Source of the DNA: Klebsiella oxytoca
Lineage (GTDB): Bacteria > Pseudomonadota > Gammaproteobacteria > Enterobacterales > Enterobacteriaceae
Assembly: GCF_009707385.1 (NCBI RefSeq)
Contig: NZ_CP046115.1
Location: 4,774,001 to 4,838,000, forward strand
Reading direction: 5' to 3'
Length of the DNA: 64,000 bases
Shown here: one piece after another, positions 37,904 through 50,553 of the stretch
Position numbering within the stretch: the stretch's first letter is position 1
Layout of the letters: each line of letters begins with the position of its first letter
Position numbers and translations under genes: made by a program
Notes under the pieces: model-generated
Seen by the model: only the letters and a program-made list of their open reading frames with translations
Database searches by the model: none
What the model was told of the DNA's origin: nothing

Positions 37904-38788
37904 CTATTGCTGGTCCGATTCTGCCAGGTCATCTTGCTCCTGGCCCAAGAGCGATAATTCCAACAATGCGTATCGGTGCTCAACGTAGTTGTGAACGTTG
38001 TTTGCGACCGCCAGTTTGAACAGTGCCGTAGCGCTGTCCTTGTCCCCCAGACTTAGGTAGTACTTACCTAAATAGAAGTTGGTTTCACTGAGATGCTCAG
38101 CGAGCGAGGTGTTATCCGTTGCGTCTGCCTTCAGACGGTTCATTAGCTCTTTTTCGCTAATGTCGCCAAGGTAGAACCCGACAATGTTCCATCCCCATTG
38201 TTCTTTATCCGACTTGTTTAAGCGCTGTCTCAGTGCTTCAAGTGCCTGCTTCTCATTGAGCTGACGCTCAGCGAGATAAAGCCACAGGCTTCGGAAAGGA
38301 TCATTGGGATCGTCTTGATAAAACGCCAGCAGATCATCTTGCGCTAACTTAGCGCGACCGCCGTAATACAGAGCGATGCCGCGATTTAAGTGCGCGTAGT
38401 TGTAAGTTGGATCAAGCTCAAGTACAGAATCAAACGCTTCATAGGCAGCATCAAAATTGCCTGCCTGCGTTAAATAAATGCCTAAGTAATTGAATACTTC
38501 AGGCATATCCGGTCGGATTGCCAGCGCTTGTGAAAAATCATTCCGCGCCAATGCCCTCAGACCGAGACTATCATACAACACTCCGCGCTCATATAAAAGC
38601 TGTGCGCGTTCGTCATCGGTTAAAGCCCGACTGGCAAGAATTTGTTCCATGCGCGCCAGAATCACTTCCTGCTGCAAAGTCGGTTGCAATGGCACCGCGA
38701 GGACTGCGTCGTTACGCCAGGCAGAGCTGTTGCATCCTGCCAGCGTGAGAGCTGTCGCCACGAAACACCAGCGCAAAAAAGGCTTCAT
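37904..38788 (-). CDS. nlpI: Lipoprotein NlpI
   Basis: A 294-residue outer-membrane lipoprotein with lipobox LTLAGC (Cys19) and four to five TPR repeats (for example [20 protein letters not shown] and [20 protein letters not shown]). NlpI is an adaptor that delivers murein endopeptidase MepS to the protease Prc and scaffolds other hydrolases. The start at 38788 gives the E. coli length. It lies downstream of pnp on the same strand. Confidence 0.95.
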   Translation of the reverse strand: MKPFLRWCFVATALTLAGCNSSAWRNDAVLAVPLQPTLQQEVILARMEQILASRALTDDERAQLLYERGVLYDSLGLRALARNDFSQALAIRPDMPEVFNYLGIYLTQAGNFDAAYEAFDSVLELDPTYNYAHLNRGIALYYGGRAKLAQDDLLAFYQDDPNDPFRSLWLYLAERQLNEKQALEALRQRLNKSDKEQWGWNIVGFYLGDISEKELMNRLKADATDNTSLAEHLSETNFYLGKYYLSLGDKDSATALFKLAVANNVHNYVEHRYALLELSLLGQEQDDLAESDQQ

Positions 38789-38865
38789 TTCCCACTCCCG
38801 AAGACAACGATTGGATGAACGTCCAGTTCCCCGGCTGCAAACAGGGCTTCCTGCCCGTAATGCGC

Positions 38866-38886
38866 CCTCCGCAATGCGGAGGGCAA
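38866..38886 (-). terminator. Hairpin between pnp and nlpI
   Basis: GCCCTCCGC and GCGGAGGGC form a nine-base stem shortly after the pnp stop codon. No long T-run follows, so it may give partial termination or protect the 3' end. Confidence 0.6.
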
Positions 38887-38895
38887 ACGGCAACC

Positions 38896-41034
38896 TTACT
38901 CGCCCTGCTGTTCAGCAGCCGGAGCTTCCGGCGCAGCCGCAGGCTGAGTTTGTTCAGTTGCTTCTTTGATGCTCAGACGGACACGGCCCTGACGGTCAAC
39001 TTCCAGAACCTTAACCGGCACTTCCTGACCCATCTGCAGATAGTCGGTCACTTTCTCAACGCGCTTGTCGGCGATTTGAGAGATGTGAACCAGACCTTCT
39101 TTTCCGCCGCCAATGGCAACAAACGCACCAAAGTCAACGATACGGGTCACTTTACCGTTATAGATACGGCCAACTTCGATCTCAGCGGTGATCTCTTCGA
39201 TACGACGAATTGCATGCTGCGCTTTGTCGCCATCGGTTGCAGCGATCTTCACGGTACCGTCATCTTCGATTTCGATAGTGGTGCCGGTTTCTTCGGTCAG
39301 AGCACGAATGACGGAACCGCCTTTACCGATAACGTCTTTAATCTTGTCCGGGCTGATCTTGATCGTGTGGATACGTGGTGCGAATTCAGAGATGTCGCCA
39401 CGCGGCGCGTTAATCGCCTGTTCCATCACGCCCAGGATGTGCAGACGCGCACCTTTAGCCTGGTTCAGAGCAACCTGCATGATCTCTTTGGTGATACCTT
39501 CAATTTTGATATCCATCTGCAGAGCAGAGATACCTTCACGGGAGCCCGCGACTTTGAAGTCCATATCGCCCAGGTGATCTTCATCGCCCAGAATGTCAGA
39601 CAGCACGACGAAGTTGTCGCCTTCTTTCACCAGGCCCATTGCGATACCCGCAACGGCGGCTTTCACCGGTACACCTGCGTCCATCAGCGCCAGAGAAGCG
39701 CCACAGACGGAAGCCATGGAGGAGGAGCCGTTCGATTCGGTGATCTCAGAAACCACGCGTACGGTGTACGGGAACTCTTCGATAGTCGGCATCACGGCCA
39801 GTACGCCGCGCTTAGCCAGACGACCGTGACCGATTTCACGACGCTTCGGAGAACCGACCATTCCCGTTTCGCCTACGGAGTACGGAGGGAAGTTATAGTG
39901 GAACAGGAAGGAGTCAGTGCGCTCGCCCATTAGTTCATCGATGTTCTGCGCGTCGCGTGCGGTACCCAGAGTCGCGGTAACCAGCGCCTGAGTTTCGCCA
40001 CGGGTAAAGAGTGCGGAACCGTGGGTACGTGGCAGAACGCCGGTACGAACGTCCAGACCACGGATCATATCTTTTTCACGACCATCAATACGCGGCTCAC
40101 CGGCCAGTACGCGGCTACGCACCACGTTTTTCTCGATTGCGTGCAGGATTTCACCCAGTTCGTTAGCGTCCAGGGCTTCATCTTCCGCAACCAGGGTCGC
40201 GATAGTCTCAGATTTGATCACGTCAACCTGAGCATAACGCTCCTGTTTGTCGGTGATACGGTAAGCATCGCTCAGGCGAGCTTCAGCCAGCGCAGCAACG
40301 CGCGCGTTCAGCGCTGCGTCAACTACTTCTGGCTGCCAGTCCCAACGCGGTTTACCGGCTTCTTTCACCAGGTCGTTGATGTTCTGAATAACAACCTGCT
40401 GTTGTTCGTGACCGAACACCACAGCGCCCAGCATCTGGTCTTCGCTCAGCAGTTCAGCTTCAGATTCAACCATCAGCACAGCGGCTTCGGTACCCGCAAC
40501 AACCAGATCCAGTTTGCTGGACTTCAGCTCTTCCTGGGTCGGGTTCAGTACGTACTGGTCATTAATATAACCCACGCGCGCGGCGCCAATTGGGCCGTTG
40601 AACGGAATACCGGACAGGGACAGCGCTGCGGAAGCGCCAATCATCGCGACGATATCCGGGTTAACCTGTGGGTTAACGGAAACAACGGTCGCAATTACCT
40701 GGACTTCGTTAACGAAGCCTTCCGGGAACAGCGGGCGAACCGGGCGGTCAATCAGACGCGCGATCAGGGTTTCGCCTTCGCTCGGACGGCCTTCACGACG
40801 GAAGAAACCACCCGGGATTTTACCTGCAGCGTAGGTACGCTCTTGATAGTTAACGGTCAGCGGGAAGAAATCCTGGCCTGGCTTCGCTTTTTTCTGACCA
40901 ACAACGGTAACGAATACCGCAGTGTCATCCATGCTAACCATAACAGCGGCAGTTGCCTGACGCGCCATCATGCCAGTCTCCAGCGTTACGGTATGTTGGC
41001 CGTACTGGAATTTACGAACGATCGGATTAAGCAA
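38896..41034 (-). CDS. pnp: Polynucleotide phosphorylase PNPase
   Basis: A 712-residue 3'-5' phosphorolytic exoribonuclease, part of the RNA degradosome. Two RNase PH domains (about residues 1-230 and 310-540) are separated by a helical domain, then KH ([20 protein letters not shown]) and S1 ([20 protein letters not shown]) domains. The C-terminus is rich in A, P and E. The start codon is TTG, as in E. coli, behind AAAGGATAGAA. It is autoregulated through its leader (see 41108-41163). Confidence 0.95.
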   Translation of the reverse strand: MLNPIVRKFQYGQHTVTLETGMMARQATAAVMVSMDDTAVFVTVVGQKKAKPGQDFFPLTVNYQERTYAAGKIPGGFFRREGRPSEGETLIARLIDRPVRPLFPEGFVNEVQVIATVVSVNPQVNPDIVAMIGASAALSLSGIPFNGPIGAARVGYINDQYVLNPTQEELKSSKLDLVVAGTEAAVLMVESEAELLSEDQMLGAVVFGHEQQQVVIQNINDLVKEAGKPRWDWQPEVVDAALNARVAALAEARLSDAYRITDKQERYAQVDVIKSETIATLVAEDEALDANELGEILHAIEKNVVRSRVLAGEPRIDGREKDMIRGLDVRTGVLPRTHGSALFTRGETQALVTATLGTARDAQNIDELMGERTDSFLFHYNFPPYSVGETGMVGSPKRREIGHGRLAKRGVLAVMPTIEEFPYTVRVVSEITESNGSSSMASVCGASLALMDAGVPVKAAVAGIAMGLVKEGDNFVVLSDILGDEDHLGDMDFKVAGSREGISALQMDIKIEGITKEIMQVALNQAKGARLHILGVMEQAINAPRGDISEFAPRIHTIKISPDKIKDVIGKGGSVIRALTEETGTTIEIEDDGTVKIAATDGDKAQHAIRRIEEITAEIEVGRIYNGKVTRIVDFGAFVAIGGGKEGLVHISQIADKRVEKVTDYLQMGQEVPVKVLEVDRQGRVRLSIKEATEQTQPAAAPEAPAAEQQGE

Positions 41035-41107
41035 AATTCTATCCTTTTATCTATAGATGATGTCAAATCCACGATAAGACATCGTATGACCCGATCTTCT
41101 GCATCCT

Positions 41108-41163
41108 CGCGACTAATGACAACCTTTACCCGCCCTTGCGAGTCAAGCCTCTCATTAGCCGCG
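41108..41163 (-). promoter_or_regulatory. pnp leader stem-loop (RNase III autoregulation)
   Basis: CGCGACTAATGA and TCATTAGCCGCG form a long 5' leader stem with one mismatch, about 75-130 bases upstream of the pnp start. In E. coli, RNase III cuts such a hairpin and PNPase then degrades the small product, repressing its own synthesis. Confidence 0.75.
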
Positions 41164-41233
41164 CGAACCTCTGCACGAAGATCATTAATAGCAACAATAC
41201 ATGAGTTTTTAATGAATTGCTGCCGCCCGGTCG

Positions 41234-41257
41234 AAAAAAGGGGCCGTGAGGCCCCTT
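41234..41257 (-). terminator. rpsO terminator
   Basis: On the minus strand GGGGCC pairs with GGCCCC around TCAC, followed by a TTTTTT run. It lies 20 bases past the rpsO stop. Confidence 0.85.
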
Positions 41258-41275
41258 CTTCTGAAACTCGCAGAA

Positions 41276-41590
<315 letters not shown>

Positions 41591-41691
41591 TCAGCAACCC
41601 CTGATATAACGCTCGCAAATGTTAAAACACTTTAGCGGGCGTTAAGCGGCGATATTCTACTCGCAGCAGCCTTTTATCGCAAGGAAAGCGC

Positions 41692-42636
41692 TCAGACAGG
41701 GTATTCAACCACCAGACGACGAGGCGCCACGCGGCCTTCATCGTCGATTTCACCCATGCCAAGAAACTTCTCTTCATCACCTTCGGTGACGCGAACCAGT
41801 CCCTGCAGCGGCGCGCCCGATGTCCGAACCGGGTTACCGTTTTTAAAGTAGACGGCTGATGTTTCCGGAATATTAACCAGCGGGTAATCCGAAGCCGGAC
41901 TGTCCATCGACATCAAAAGCGGATCCAGCAGTTGGGCTGCGGGAATATCCTGGGCATTCGCCTGTTCAACCAGCGCCTGCAGCTGCTCAAGCGTCACCAT
42001 TCGTTCAACGGGATATTTACTGACCGCCAGGCGACGCAGGAAAATGACGTGCGCGCCACATCCTAGCTTCTCGCCTAAATCATCAATAATCGTGCGAATG
42101 TAGGTGCCTTTCGAGCAGTGGATTTCCAGCTCAAGCTCCGTCCCCTCATGGCGAATAAACAGCAGCTCGTAAACCGTAATCGGCCGGGATTCACGCGGTA
42201 CTTCAATCCCCTGACGGGCATATTCGTACAGTTTTTTCCCCTGGTATTTCAGCGCCGAATACATCGATGGCACCTGCTGGGTTTCCCCGCGGAAGCTGTC
42301 GAGCGCGGCTGCCAGCTGCTCAGGACTAAAAGTCAACGGACGTTCTTCCACCACCTGGCCATCGGCATCAGAGGTATCGGTGCGCTGGCCAAGCTTAGCA
42401 ATCACGCGGTAGCGCTTGTCAGAATCGAGCAGATACTGGGAAAACTTTGTCGCTTCCCCGAGGCAAATCGGCAGCATGCCGGTCGCCAGCGGATCCAGCG
42501 CTCCCGTATGCCCTGCCCGGTTAGCATTATAAAGTCGTTTAATTTTCTGCAGCACGTCGTTGCTGGAGGCACCTTGCGGTTTATCCAACAACAGTACGCC
42601 GTGCACGTCGCGACCGCGACGACGAGGACGACTCAT
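41692..42636 (-). CDS. truB: tRNA pseudouridine55 synthase TruB
   Basis: A 314-residue enzyme that makes pseudouridine at position 55 in the T-loop of all tRNAs and acts as a tRNA chaperone. The catalytic aspartate is Asp48 in [22 protein letters not shown]-terminal PUA-like domain follows. Its ATG overlaps the rbfA stop by one base (TAATG), indicating translational coupling in the metY-nusA-infB operon. Confidence 0.95.
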   Translation of the reverse strand: MSRPRRRGRDVHGVLLLDKPQGASSNDVLQKIKRLYNANRAGHTGALDPLATGMLPICLGEATKFSQYLLDSDKRYRVIAKLGQRTDTSDADGQVVEERPLTFSPEQLAAALDSFRGETQQVPSMYSALKYQGKKLYEYARQGIEVPRESRPITVYELLFIRHEGTELELEIHCSKGTYIRTIIDDLGEKLGCGAHVIFLRRLAVSKYPVERMVTLEQLQALVEQANAQDIPAAQLLDPLLMSMDSPASDYPLVNIPETSAVYFKNGNPVRTSGAPLQGLVRVTEGDEEKFLGMGEIDDEGRVAPRRLVVEYPV

Positions 42637-43037
42637 TAGTCCTCCTTACTGTCGTCCGGATTCACACGACGCTCATCGTCATGTTTCACCACGCTGGTCA
42701 CCAGGTTCGACATGCGCATCCCTTCGACTAATGAATTATCGTAGAAGAAGGTCAGTTCCGGCACGATACGCAGGCGCATTGCTTTGCCCAGCAGCGAGCG
42801 GATGAAACCAGACGCTTCCTGCAAAGCCTTGATGCCCGCTTTTACGGCGGCTTCGTCTTTGTCGTTAAGGAAGGTTACGAACACTTTGGCATAGGCCAGA
42901 TCGCGGGACATTTCGACACCGGAAACGGTGGTCATCATGCCCAGACGCGGGTCTTTAATTTCGCGCTGCAGGATGATTGCGATCTCTTTTTGCATCTCCT
43001 GGGCCACGCGCTGCGGGCGACCAAATTCTTTCGCCAT
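42636..43037 (-). CDS. rbfA: Ribosome-binding factor A
   Basis: A 133-residue KH-fold factor for late 30S subunit maturation and cold growth. It begins [20 protein letters not shown] and includes [20 protein letters not shown]. The start at 43037 gives the E. coli length; a frame six residues longer is less likely. It lies 91 bases after infB, with a hairpin in between. Confidence 0.95.
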   Translation of the reverse strand: MAKEFGRPQRVAQEMQKEIAIILQREIKDPRLGMMTTVSGVEMSRDLAYAKVFVTFLNDKDEAAVKAGIKALQEASGFIRSLLGKAMRLRIVPELTFFYDNSLVEGMRMSNLVTSVVKHDDERRVNPDDSKED

Positions 43038-43059
43038 AATAAATTCTCCAGACAAATAA

Positions 43060-43077
43060 GGGGGCCACGCGGCCCCC
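43060..43077 (-). terminator. Hairpin between infB and rbfA
   Basis: GGGGGCC and GGCCCCC pair around GCGT, followed by TTATTTG. Since rbfA and truB lie downstream in the same operon, this is probably an attenuator or processing point. Confidence 0.55.
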
Positions 43078-43128
43078 TTTAATTTTGTATAACCGGGTGG
43101 CGCTGCGCTTCCCCGGTCTACTAAACGA

Positions 43129-45819
43129 TTAATCGATGGTACGTTGAATCTCGATGATTTCGAACACTTCGATCATATCGCCAACGCGAACGTCGTTGTA
43201 GTTCTTAACGCCGATACCACATTCCATACCGTTACGAACTTCGTTAACGTCATCTTTGAAGCGGCGCAGGGATTCCAGCTCGCCTTCATAGATAACCACG
43301 TTGTCGCGCAGTACGCGGATTGGGTTGTGACGCTTGATCGTACCTTCGGTAACCATACAGCCCGCGATAGCGCCGAATTTCGGCGATTTGAACACATCAC
43401 GAACTTCCGCCAGACCAATGATCTGCTGTTTCAGTTCCGGAGACAGCATGCCGCTCATCGCTGCTTTCACTTCGTCGATCAGATGGTAGATGACGGAGTA
43501 GTAGCGCAGATCCAGGCTTTCCGCGTCGATAACTTTACGTGCGGATGCATCAGCACGAACGTTAAAGCCAACCAGAATTGCGTTGGATGCCGCAGCCAGG
43601 GTCGCGTCGGTTTCGGTGATACCACCTACGCCGGAACCGATGATCTTCACTTTCACTTCGTCGGTCGACAGTTTCAGTAAGGAGTCGGAGATCGCTTCCA
43701 CAGAGCCCTGAACGTCCGCTTTGAGGACGATGTTCACTTCGTGAACTTCGCCTTCGGTCATGTTGGCGAACATGTTCTCAAGCTTAGATTTCTGCTGACG
43801 AGCCAGTTTAACTTCACGGAATTTACCCTGACGATACAGCGCAACTTCACGTGCTTTCTTCTCATCACGAACAACGGTAACTTCGTCACCGGCAGCCGGT
43901 ACGCCTGACAGGCCAAGGATTTCCACCGGAATGGATGGGCCCGCTTCCAGCACTTCCTGACCCAGTTCGTTACGCATCGCACGAACGCGACCGTATTCGA
44001 AACCGCACAGAACGATATCGCCTTTATGCAGCGTACCTTCACGTACCAGAACGGTAGCAACCGGACCACGACCTTTATCCAGGAAGGATTCGATAACCGC
44101 GCCGCTCGCCATACCTTTACGAACCGCTTTCAGCTCCAGAACTTCAGCCTGCAGCAGGATTGCGTCCAGCAGTTCGTCGATACCTGTACCCGCTTTAGCA
44201 GATACGTGGACGAACTGGCTCTCACCGCCCCACTCTTCCGGCAGAATGCCGTACTGGGACAGTTCGTTTTTAACGCGATCCGGATCCGCTTCCGGCTTAT
44301 CGATTTTGTTCACCGCAACCACAACCGGCACACCCGCCGCTTTCGCGTGCTGGATAGCTTCGATGGTCTGCGGCATCACGCCGTCGTCTGCCGCCACAAC
44401 CAGAACCACGATATCCGTCGCCTGCGCACCGCGAGCACGCATAGAGGTAAACGCGGCGTGGCCCGGAGTATCCAGGAAGGTGATCATACCGTTGTCGGTT
44501 TCGACGTGGTACGCACCGATGTGCTGGGTAATGCCGCCCGCTTCGCCAGAGGCAACTTTCGTGGAACGAATGTAGTCCAGCAGAGAGGTTTTACCATGGT
44601 CAACGTGACCCATAATGGTCACTACCGGTGCGCGCGGTTCAGCCGCAGCGCCGGTATCACGGTCGCTCATTACCGCTTCTTCCAGCTCGTTTTCACGACG
44701 CAGGATAACTTTGTGGCCCATCTCTTCGGCAACCAGCTGTGCGGTTTCCTGGTCGATGACCTGGTTGATGGTTGCCATGGCGCCCAGTTTCATCATCGCT
44801 TTGATGACCTGAGAACCTTTGACGGCCATTTTGTTGGCCAGATCGCCAACGGTGATGGTTTCACCGATAATCACATCGCGGTTAACAGCCTGAGCGGGCT
44901 TCTGGAAGCCTTGCTGCAAGGTGGAACCTTTGCGATGTTTACCGCCTTTACCACCGCGAACCGCCGCGCGGGCTTCTTCACGATCGGCTTTAGATTCAGC
45001 GTGTTTGTTGCCTTTCTTCGCCGGACGCGCGGCTTTAGCGTTGCGTCCGCGGCCGCGGCCGCCTTCAACTTCACGGTCGTTATCGTCTTCAGCCTGACGT
45101 GCATGCTGAGACGTGGTTACGTGATAGTCAGTGGTTTCTTCCGGAGTTTCTGGCGCTTCAGTCCAGTTTTTTTCATTTTCTTGAGCCATACGGCGTGCTT
45201 CTTCCGCTACACGGCGCGCTTCTTCTTCAAGTTTGCGGCGTGCTTCTTCTTCCGATTTGCGCTTCAGCTCCGCAGCTTCGTTTTCGCGGCGTTGCTTTTC
45301 AGCCTGGGCGGTTTTGGTCATATCGTCGGTTTGTTGATTGCTCACTTTGTCTTTTTCCGCGGCTTCACGTTTCGCTTTGTCGGCGAGTTCACGTTTCGCT
45401 TGTTCTGCGGCCTCACGTTCAGCTTTTAATTGCGCCTCGCGTTTGGCTGATTCTTCTGCCTCACGACGGGCTTGCTCTTCCGCTTCACGCTGCGCCTGCT
45501 CTTCCGCGGCAAGGCGCTCGGCCTCTTGCGGATCGCGTTTCACAAAGGTGCGTTTCTTGCGGACTTCGATTTGTACCGATTTACTCTTTCCACCGGTACC
45601 TGGAATATTTAACGTACTGCGCGTTTTGCGCTGCAGCGTCAGTTTGTCGGGCGCTGAGCCATGTTCACGGTTCAGGTGCGTCAACAAAGTTTGTTTCTCT
45701 TGCGCGGTCACAGAATCATCAGCTGATTTGCGGATCCCTGCATCAGCAAATTGCTGTATCAGGCGATCCACAGAGGTCTGAATCTCTGAGGCCAGCGCTT
45801 TAATGGTCACATCTGTCAT
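43129..45819 (-). CDS. infB: Translation initiation factor IF-2
   Basis: An 896-residue GTPase that brings initiator tRNA to the 30S subunit. A long charged N-terminal region rich in A, E, K and R coiled-coil (about 95-220) precedes the G domain with [20 protein letters not shown] and [10 protein letters not shown], then domains II to IV. Internal starts for the shorter isoforms are conserved: GTG at 45343-45345 (V159, before SNQQ) and the ATG at M167. The gene is six residues longer than in E. coli. Confidence 0.96.
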   Translation of the reverse strand: MTDVTIKALASEIQTSVDRLIQQFADAGIRKSADDSVTAQEKQTLLTHLNREHGSAPDKLTLQRKTRSTLNIPGTGGKSKSVQIEVRKKRTFVKRDPQEAERLAAEEQAQREAEEQARREAEESAKREAQLKAEREAAEQAKRELADKAKREAAEKDKVSNQQTDDMTKTAQAEKQRRENEAAELKRKSEEEARRKLEEEARRVAEEARRMAQENEKNWTEAPETPEETTDYHVTTSQHARQAEDDNDREVEGGRGRGRNAKAARPAKKGNKHAESKADREEARAAVRGGKGGKHRKGSTLQQGFQKPAQAVNRDVIIGETITVGDLANKMAVKGSQVIKAMMKLGAMATINQVIDQETAQLVAEEMGHKVILRRENELEEAVMSDRDTGAAAEPRAPVVTIMGHVDHGKTSLLDYIRSTKVASGEAGGITQHIGAYHVETDNGMITFLDTPGHAAFTSMRARGAQATDIVVLVVAADDGVMPQTIEAIQHAKAAGVPVVVAVNKIDKPEADPDRVKNELSQYGILPEEWGGESQFVHVSAKAGTGIDELLDAILLQAEVLELKAVRKGMASGAVIESFLDKGRGPVATVLVREGTLHKGDIVLCGFEYGRVRAMRNELGQEVLEAGPSIPVEILGLSGVPAAGDEVTVVRDEKKAREVALYRQGKFREVKLARQQKSKLENMFANMTEGEVHEVNIVLKADVQGSVEAISDSLLKLSTDEVKVKIIGSGVGGITETDATLAAASNAILVGFNVRADASARKVIDAESLDLRYYSVIYHLIDEVKAAMSGMLSPELKQQIIGLAEVRDVFKSPKFGAIAGCMVTEGTIKRHNPIRVLRDNVVIYEGELESLRRFKDDVNEVRNGMECGIGVKNYNDVRVGDMIEVFEIIEIQRTID

Positions 45820-45843
45820 GCTGTTCCTTCCTGCTACAGTTTA

Positions 45844-47331
45844 TTACGCTTCGTCGCCGAACCAACAAATATTACGAGCGGCCATGATAAGTTCTCCGGC
45901 TTTCTCATCGGTCAAGCCTTCGATATCAGCCAGATCATCAATGCCCTGCTCGGCGAGATCTTCCAGCGTACAAACACCACGAGCGGCCAGGGTAAATGCC
46001 AGGGCGCGATCCATGCCTTCCAGATTCAAAAGATCGTCGGCAGGTTTGCTGTCTCCCAGGCTTTCTTCTTTAGCCAGCGCCAGCGTGGTCAGCGCGTTTT
46101 TCGCACGCTCACGGAGTGCTTCAACGGTCGCTTCATCCAGACCGTCAATTTCCAGCAGTTCTTTCATTGGCACATAGGCCAGCTCTTCCAGAGTGGCGAA
46201 ACCTTCCTCAACCAGCAGCGTGGCGAAATCTTCATCAATATCAAGATATTTAGTGAAGGTATCAATCGCTGCATGGGCTTCGGCCTGATGCTTAGCCTGG
46301 AGATCATCAACGGTCATAACGTTGAGTTCCCAACCGCTCAGCTGAGAGGCCAGACGCACGTTCTGACCGTTACGGCCAATGGCCTGTGCCAGGTTACCCG
46401 CCTCTACCGCGATATCCATAGTGTGCTTGTCTTCATCTACCACGATAGATGCGACATCAGCCGGAGCCATGGCGTTAATCACGAACTGCGCCGGGTTATC
46501 ATCCCACAGGACGATATCGATACGCTCGCCGCCCAGTTCAGTAGAAACTGCCTGAACGCGCGCGCCGCGCATACCGACGCAGGCACCGACCGGGTCAATA
46601 CGCTTGTCGTTGGTTTTCACTGCGATTTTGGCGCGGGAGCCAGGATCGCGAGCCGCCGCTTTAATTTCGAGAACTTCTTCACCAATTTCCGGCACTTCAA
46701 TGCGGAACAGTTCAACCAGCATTTCCGGCTTGGAGCGAGTCACGAACAGCTGTGCGCCGCGCGCTTCCGGACGAACTGCATACAGTACGCCGCGGATACG
46801 GTCACCCGGACGGAAGTTCTCACGCGGTAACATATCTTCGCGCAGGATCACAGCTTCAGCATTGTTGCCCAGATCCAACGTGATGTTGTCGCGGTTAACT
46901 TTCTTCACTACGCCCGTGATGATTTCACCTTCGTGCTCACGGAACTGATCAACGACCATTGCGCGTTCAGCTTCACGTACTTTTTGTACGATAACCTGCT
47001 TTGCGGTCTGCGTAGTGATACGGTCAAAGGTGACAGATTCAATCTGGTCTTCGACGTAATCGCCAGGATTCATGCTTTCATCTTCGTAGCGCGCAGCTTC
47101 CAGCGTGATTTCGCGCGTCGGCTGAGTGACTTCTTCAACCACCAACCAGCGACGGAAAGTATCAAAATCACCGCTTTTGCGATCGATCTCTACGCGAACG
47201 TCGATCTCTTGCTCGTATTTTTTCTTGGTAGCCGTTGCCAGCGCACTTTCCAACGCTTCGAAAATTTTCTCACGCGGCAGCGCCTTTTCGTTGGAAACGG
47301 CTTCAACAACAGCCAAAATTTCTTTGTTCAT
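45844..47331 (-). CDS. nusA: Transcription termination/antitermination factor NusA
   Basis: A 495-residue RNA polymerase-binding factor, the E. coli length. An N-terminal polymerase-binding domain is followed by S1 ([20 protein letters not shown]), KH1 and KH2 ([30 protein letters not shown]) and two C-terminal acidic repeats ([20 protein letters not shown]). It lies 24 bases before infB and 27 bases after rimP. Confidence 0.96.
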   Translation of the reverse strand: MNKEILAVVEAVSNEKALPREKIFEALESALATATKKKYEQEIDVRVEIDRKSGDFDTFRRWLVVEEVTQPTREITLEAARYEDESMNPGDYVEDQIESVTFDRITTQTAKQVIVQKVREAERAMVVDQFREHEGEIITGVVKKVNRDNITLDLGNNAEAVILREDMLPRENFRPGDRIRGVLYAVRPEARGAQLFVTRSKPEMLVELFRIEVPEIGEEVLEIKAAARDPGSRAKIAVKTNDKRIDPVGACVGMRGARVQAVSTELGGERIDIVLWDDNPAQFVINAMAPADVASIVVDEDKHTMDIAVEAGNLAQAIGRNGQNVRLASQLSGWELNVMTVDDLQAKHQAEAHAAIDTFTKYLDIDEDFATLLVEEGFATLEELAYVPMKELLEIDGLDEATVEALRERAKNALTTLALAKEESLGDSKPADDLLNLEGMDRALAFTLAARGVCTLEDLAEQGIDDLADIEGLTDEKAGELIMAARNICWFGDEA

Positions 47332-47358
47332 CGGGGCCTTTCACCTCAATCCAGACTG

Positions 47359-47811
47359 TTAAAAGTGGGGAACCAGGTTCGCCTTCTGGATGTTACTCAG
47401 CGCGAACACTTCATCTTTGCCTTCGACGGTTACCGTGATCATCTCACCGTCTACCGCTTTGATAATGCCCTGCCATTTGCGTCGGTTTTGTACCGCCATG
47501 CGCAAAACCAGCGAAACTTCTTCGCCGATGAAACGCTCATAGTGCTCGGCGGTAAACATAGGACGATCGAGACCAGGGGAAGAAACTTCCAGGTTATAAG
47601 CGACTGTGATCGGGTCTTCGACATCCATAACAGCACTGACCTGGTGGCTCACATCAGCACAATCATCAACATTGATGCCATCTTCACTATCAATATAGAT
47701 GCGCAGTGTGGACGTGCGACCGCGAATAAATTCGATGCCGACCAGCTCAAAGCCAAGCGCTTCAACTGGCGCAGTGAGCATCTCTGTTAATTTTTGCTCT
47801 AATGTGGACAA
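47359..47811 (-). CDS. rimP: Ribosome maturation factor RimP
   Basis: A 150-residue 30S maturation factor. It contains [35 protein letters not shown] and the C-terminal SH3-like domain ending [11 protein letters not shown]. The start is taken as TTG at 47811, giving the same N-terminus and length as E. coli ([10 protein letters not shown]). Alternative in-frame TTG and GTG codons lie four and two codons upstream. Confidence 0.92.
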   Translation of the reverse strand: MSTLEQKLTEMLTAPVEALGFELVGIEFIRGRTSTLRIYIDSEDGINVDDCADVSHQVSAVMDVEDPITVAYNLEVSSPGLDRPMFTAEHYERFIGEEVSLVLRMAVQNRRKWQGIIKAVDGEMITVTVEGKDEVFALSNIQKANLVPHF

Positions 47812-47828
47812 ACCCACCCCCAAGACAT

Positions 47829-47892
47829 AAAAAAAGGGCGTATAGCCCAGTTATTCTGAAGTCAGATAACAAAAAACCCCGATAAATCGGGG
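47829..47892 (-). terminator. Tandem terminators/attenuators between metY and rimP
   Basis: Two hairpins follow metY in the direction of transcription: CCCCGAT/ATCGGGG with a T-run (47871-47892), then GGGC/GCCC with seven T (47829-47848). They would end the tRNA transcript while letting part of transcription into rimP-nusA-infB, as in the E. coli operon. Confidence 0.75.
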
Positions 47893-48017
47893 CTTTAGAT
47901 AACTGAACCCTGAGATCGCAACTGCGATCTGGAACACTTTCCAGAAGAATTCTTTCAAATTCGTCTACGAAGGACCCGGTCCTCACAGTATATTTGAAAA
48001 AGTACTTATTGGGAAAG

Positions 48018-49745
<1,728 letters not shown>

Positions 49746-49762
49746 CCCACCAGAAAATACTA

Positions 49763-49786
49763 AGGCCGCGCAAGCGGCCTTTTTTA
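49763..49786 (+). terminator. argG terminator
   Basis: AGGCCGC and GCGGCCT pair around GCAA, followed by TTTTTT. Confidence 0.85.
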
Positions 49787-49856
49787 TACAGAAATAATCA
49801 CCCAAAGCTTCGCTGAAATATCAGAAGCGGCCTCGCGTCCCCACCTTTCTCGGGAC

Positions 49857-49880
49857 GAAAAAAAGACGCTTTTAGCGTCT
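49857..49880 (-). terminator. leuU terminator
   Basis: On the minus strand AGACGCT pairs with AGCGTCT around AAA, followed by seven T, directly after the tRNA. Confidence 0.8.
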
Positions 49881-49893
49881 CTTTTTCAGAAAT

Positions 49894-49980
49894 TGGTACC
49901 GAGGATGGGACTCGAACCCACAAGCCCGTTAGGGCACTACCACCTCAAGGTAGCGTGTCTACCAATTCCACCACCTCGGT
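49894..49980 (-). tRNA. leuU: tRNA-Leu (GAG)
   Basis: An 87-base class II tRNA with a long variable arm (TGCCCTAACGGGCTT), anticodon GAG in CTACCTTGAGGTGGTAG, T-loop GGTTCGAGTCC and encoded CCA. The first acceptor pair is A1-U72. It lies 14 bases past the secG stop on the same strand. Confidence 0.96.
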
Positions 49981-49994
49981 ACGGATACAACTTA

Positions 49995-50324
49995 TTAGTG
50001 CGGGATATCACTGCTCGGCTGTGCCGGAGCTGTCGGCTGAGTTTGCTCAGTTTTCGGAGCGCTCAGGTTATCCCACTCACTTCCTTTATTGGTCTTGTTG
50101 CTGTTGATATTACCCAGCGCCAGACTGATGATGAAGAACAGCGCAGCCAGGATACCAGTCATGCGGGTCATGAAGTTACCAGAACCGCTGGATCCAAACA
50201 GAGTGCCGGAAGCGCCTGCTCCGAAGGAGGCTCCCATATCAGCGCCTTTACCTTGCTGCAGCATAATCAGACCAACAAGGCCAATCGCTACAATAAGGAA
50301 AACAACTAAAAGAGCTTCGTACAT
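49995..50324 (-). CDS. secG: Protein translocase subunit SecG
   Basis: A 109-residue inner-membrane component of SecYEG with two membrane segments (about residues 2-22 and 52-74). Between them is the conserved MLQQGKGADMGASFGAGASG and FGSSGSGNFMTRMT. The C-terminal tail is polar and rich in P, Q and T. The start at 50324 gives the family length. It is followed by leuU. Confidence 0.96.
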   Translation of the reverse strand: MYEALLVVFLIVAIGLVGLIMLQQGKGADMGASFGAGASGTLFGSSGSGNFMTRMTGILAALFFIISLALGNINSNKTNKGSEWDNLSAPKTEQTQPTAPAQPSSDIPH

Positions 50325-50513
50325 AATCAACCTGTTCCTTGCGGATTCGCCGCATACCAAGTGCTTCGACCAATAAAGCGGGACGTTTTAATGTTTCCCA
50401 CTGAAGCGGGTGTGAATACTAACCAAAGCGAATGACCTTCGCAAGGGCAATTTCAGCGCATTGTATCAAGTGCAGAAAAAAACAGCAAAAAGCGATTTAT
50501 TGTCGATTAAAAA

Positions 50514-50529
50514 AGCGGCAAGCGCCGCC
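50514..50529 (-). terminator. Terminator after glmM
   Basis: On the minus strand GCGGC and GCCGC pair around GCTT, followed by TTTTTTAATC. It separates glmM from secG. Confidence 0.7.
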
Positions 50530-50553
50530 TTTTTAATCACTTAGCAAGTCAAA

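Larger units (their letters stand above)
41080..41262 (+). ncRNA. Candidate SraG/PsrO small RNA
   Basis: E. coli encodes the sRNA SraG in the pnp-rpsO gap, opposite to both genes. The same 240-base gap here ends on the plus strand in a terminator-like GGGGCC/GGCCCC hairpin followed by TTCTTCT (41240-41262). I could not identify a promoter or align the RNA, so the limits are approximate and the call rests mainly on position. Confidence 0.3.

Noticed and set aside
44026..45429. 467-codon plus-strand frame opposite infB
   Set aside because: Phenylalanine- and arginine-rich shadow of a highly expressed gene, with no family features.
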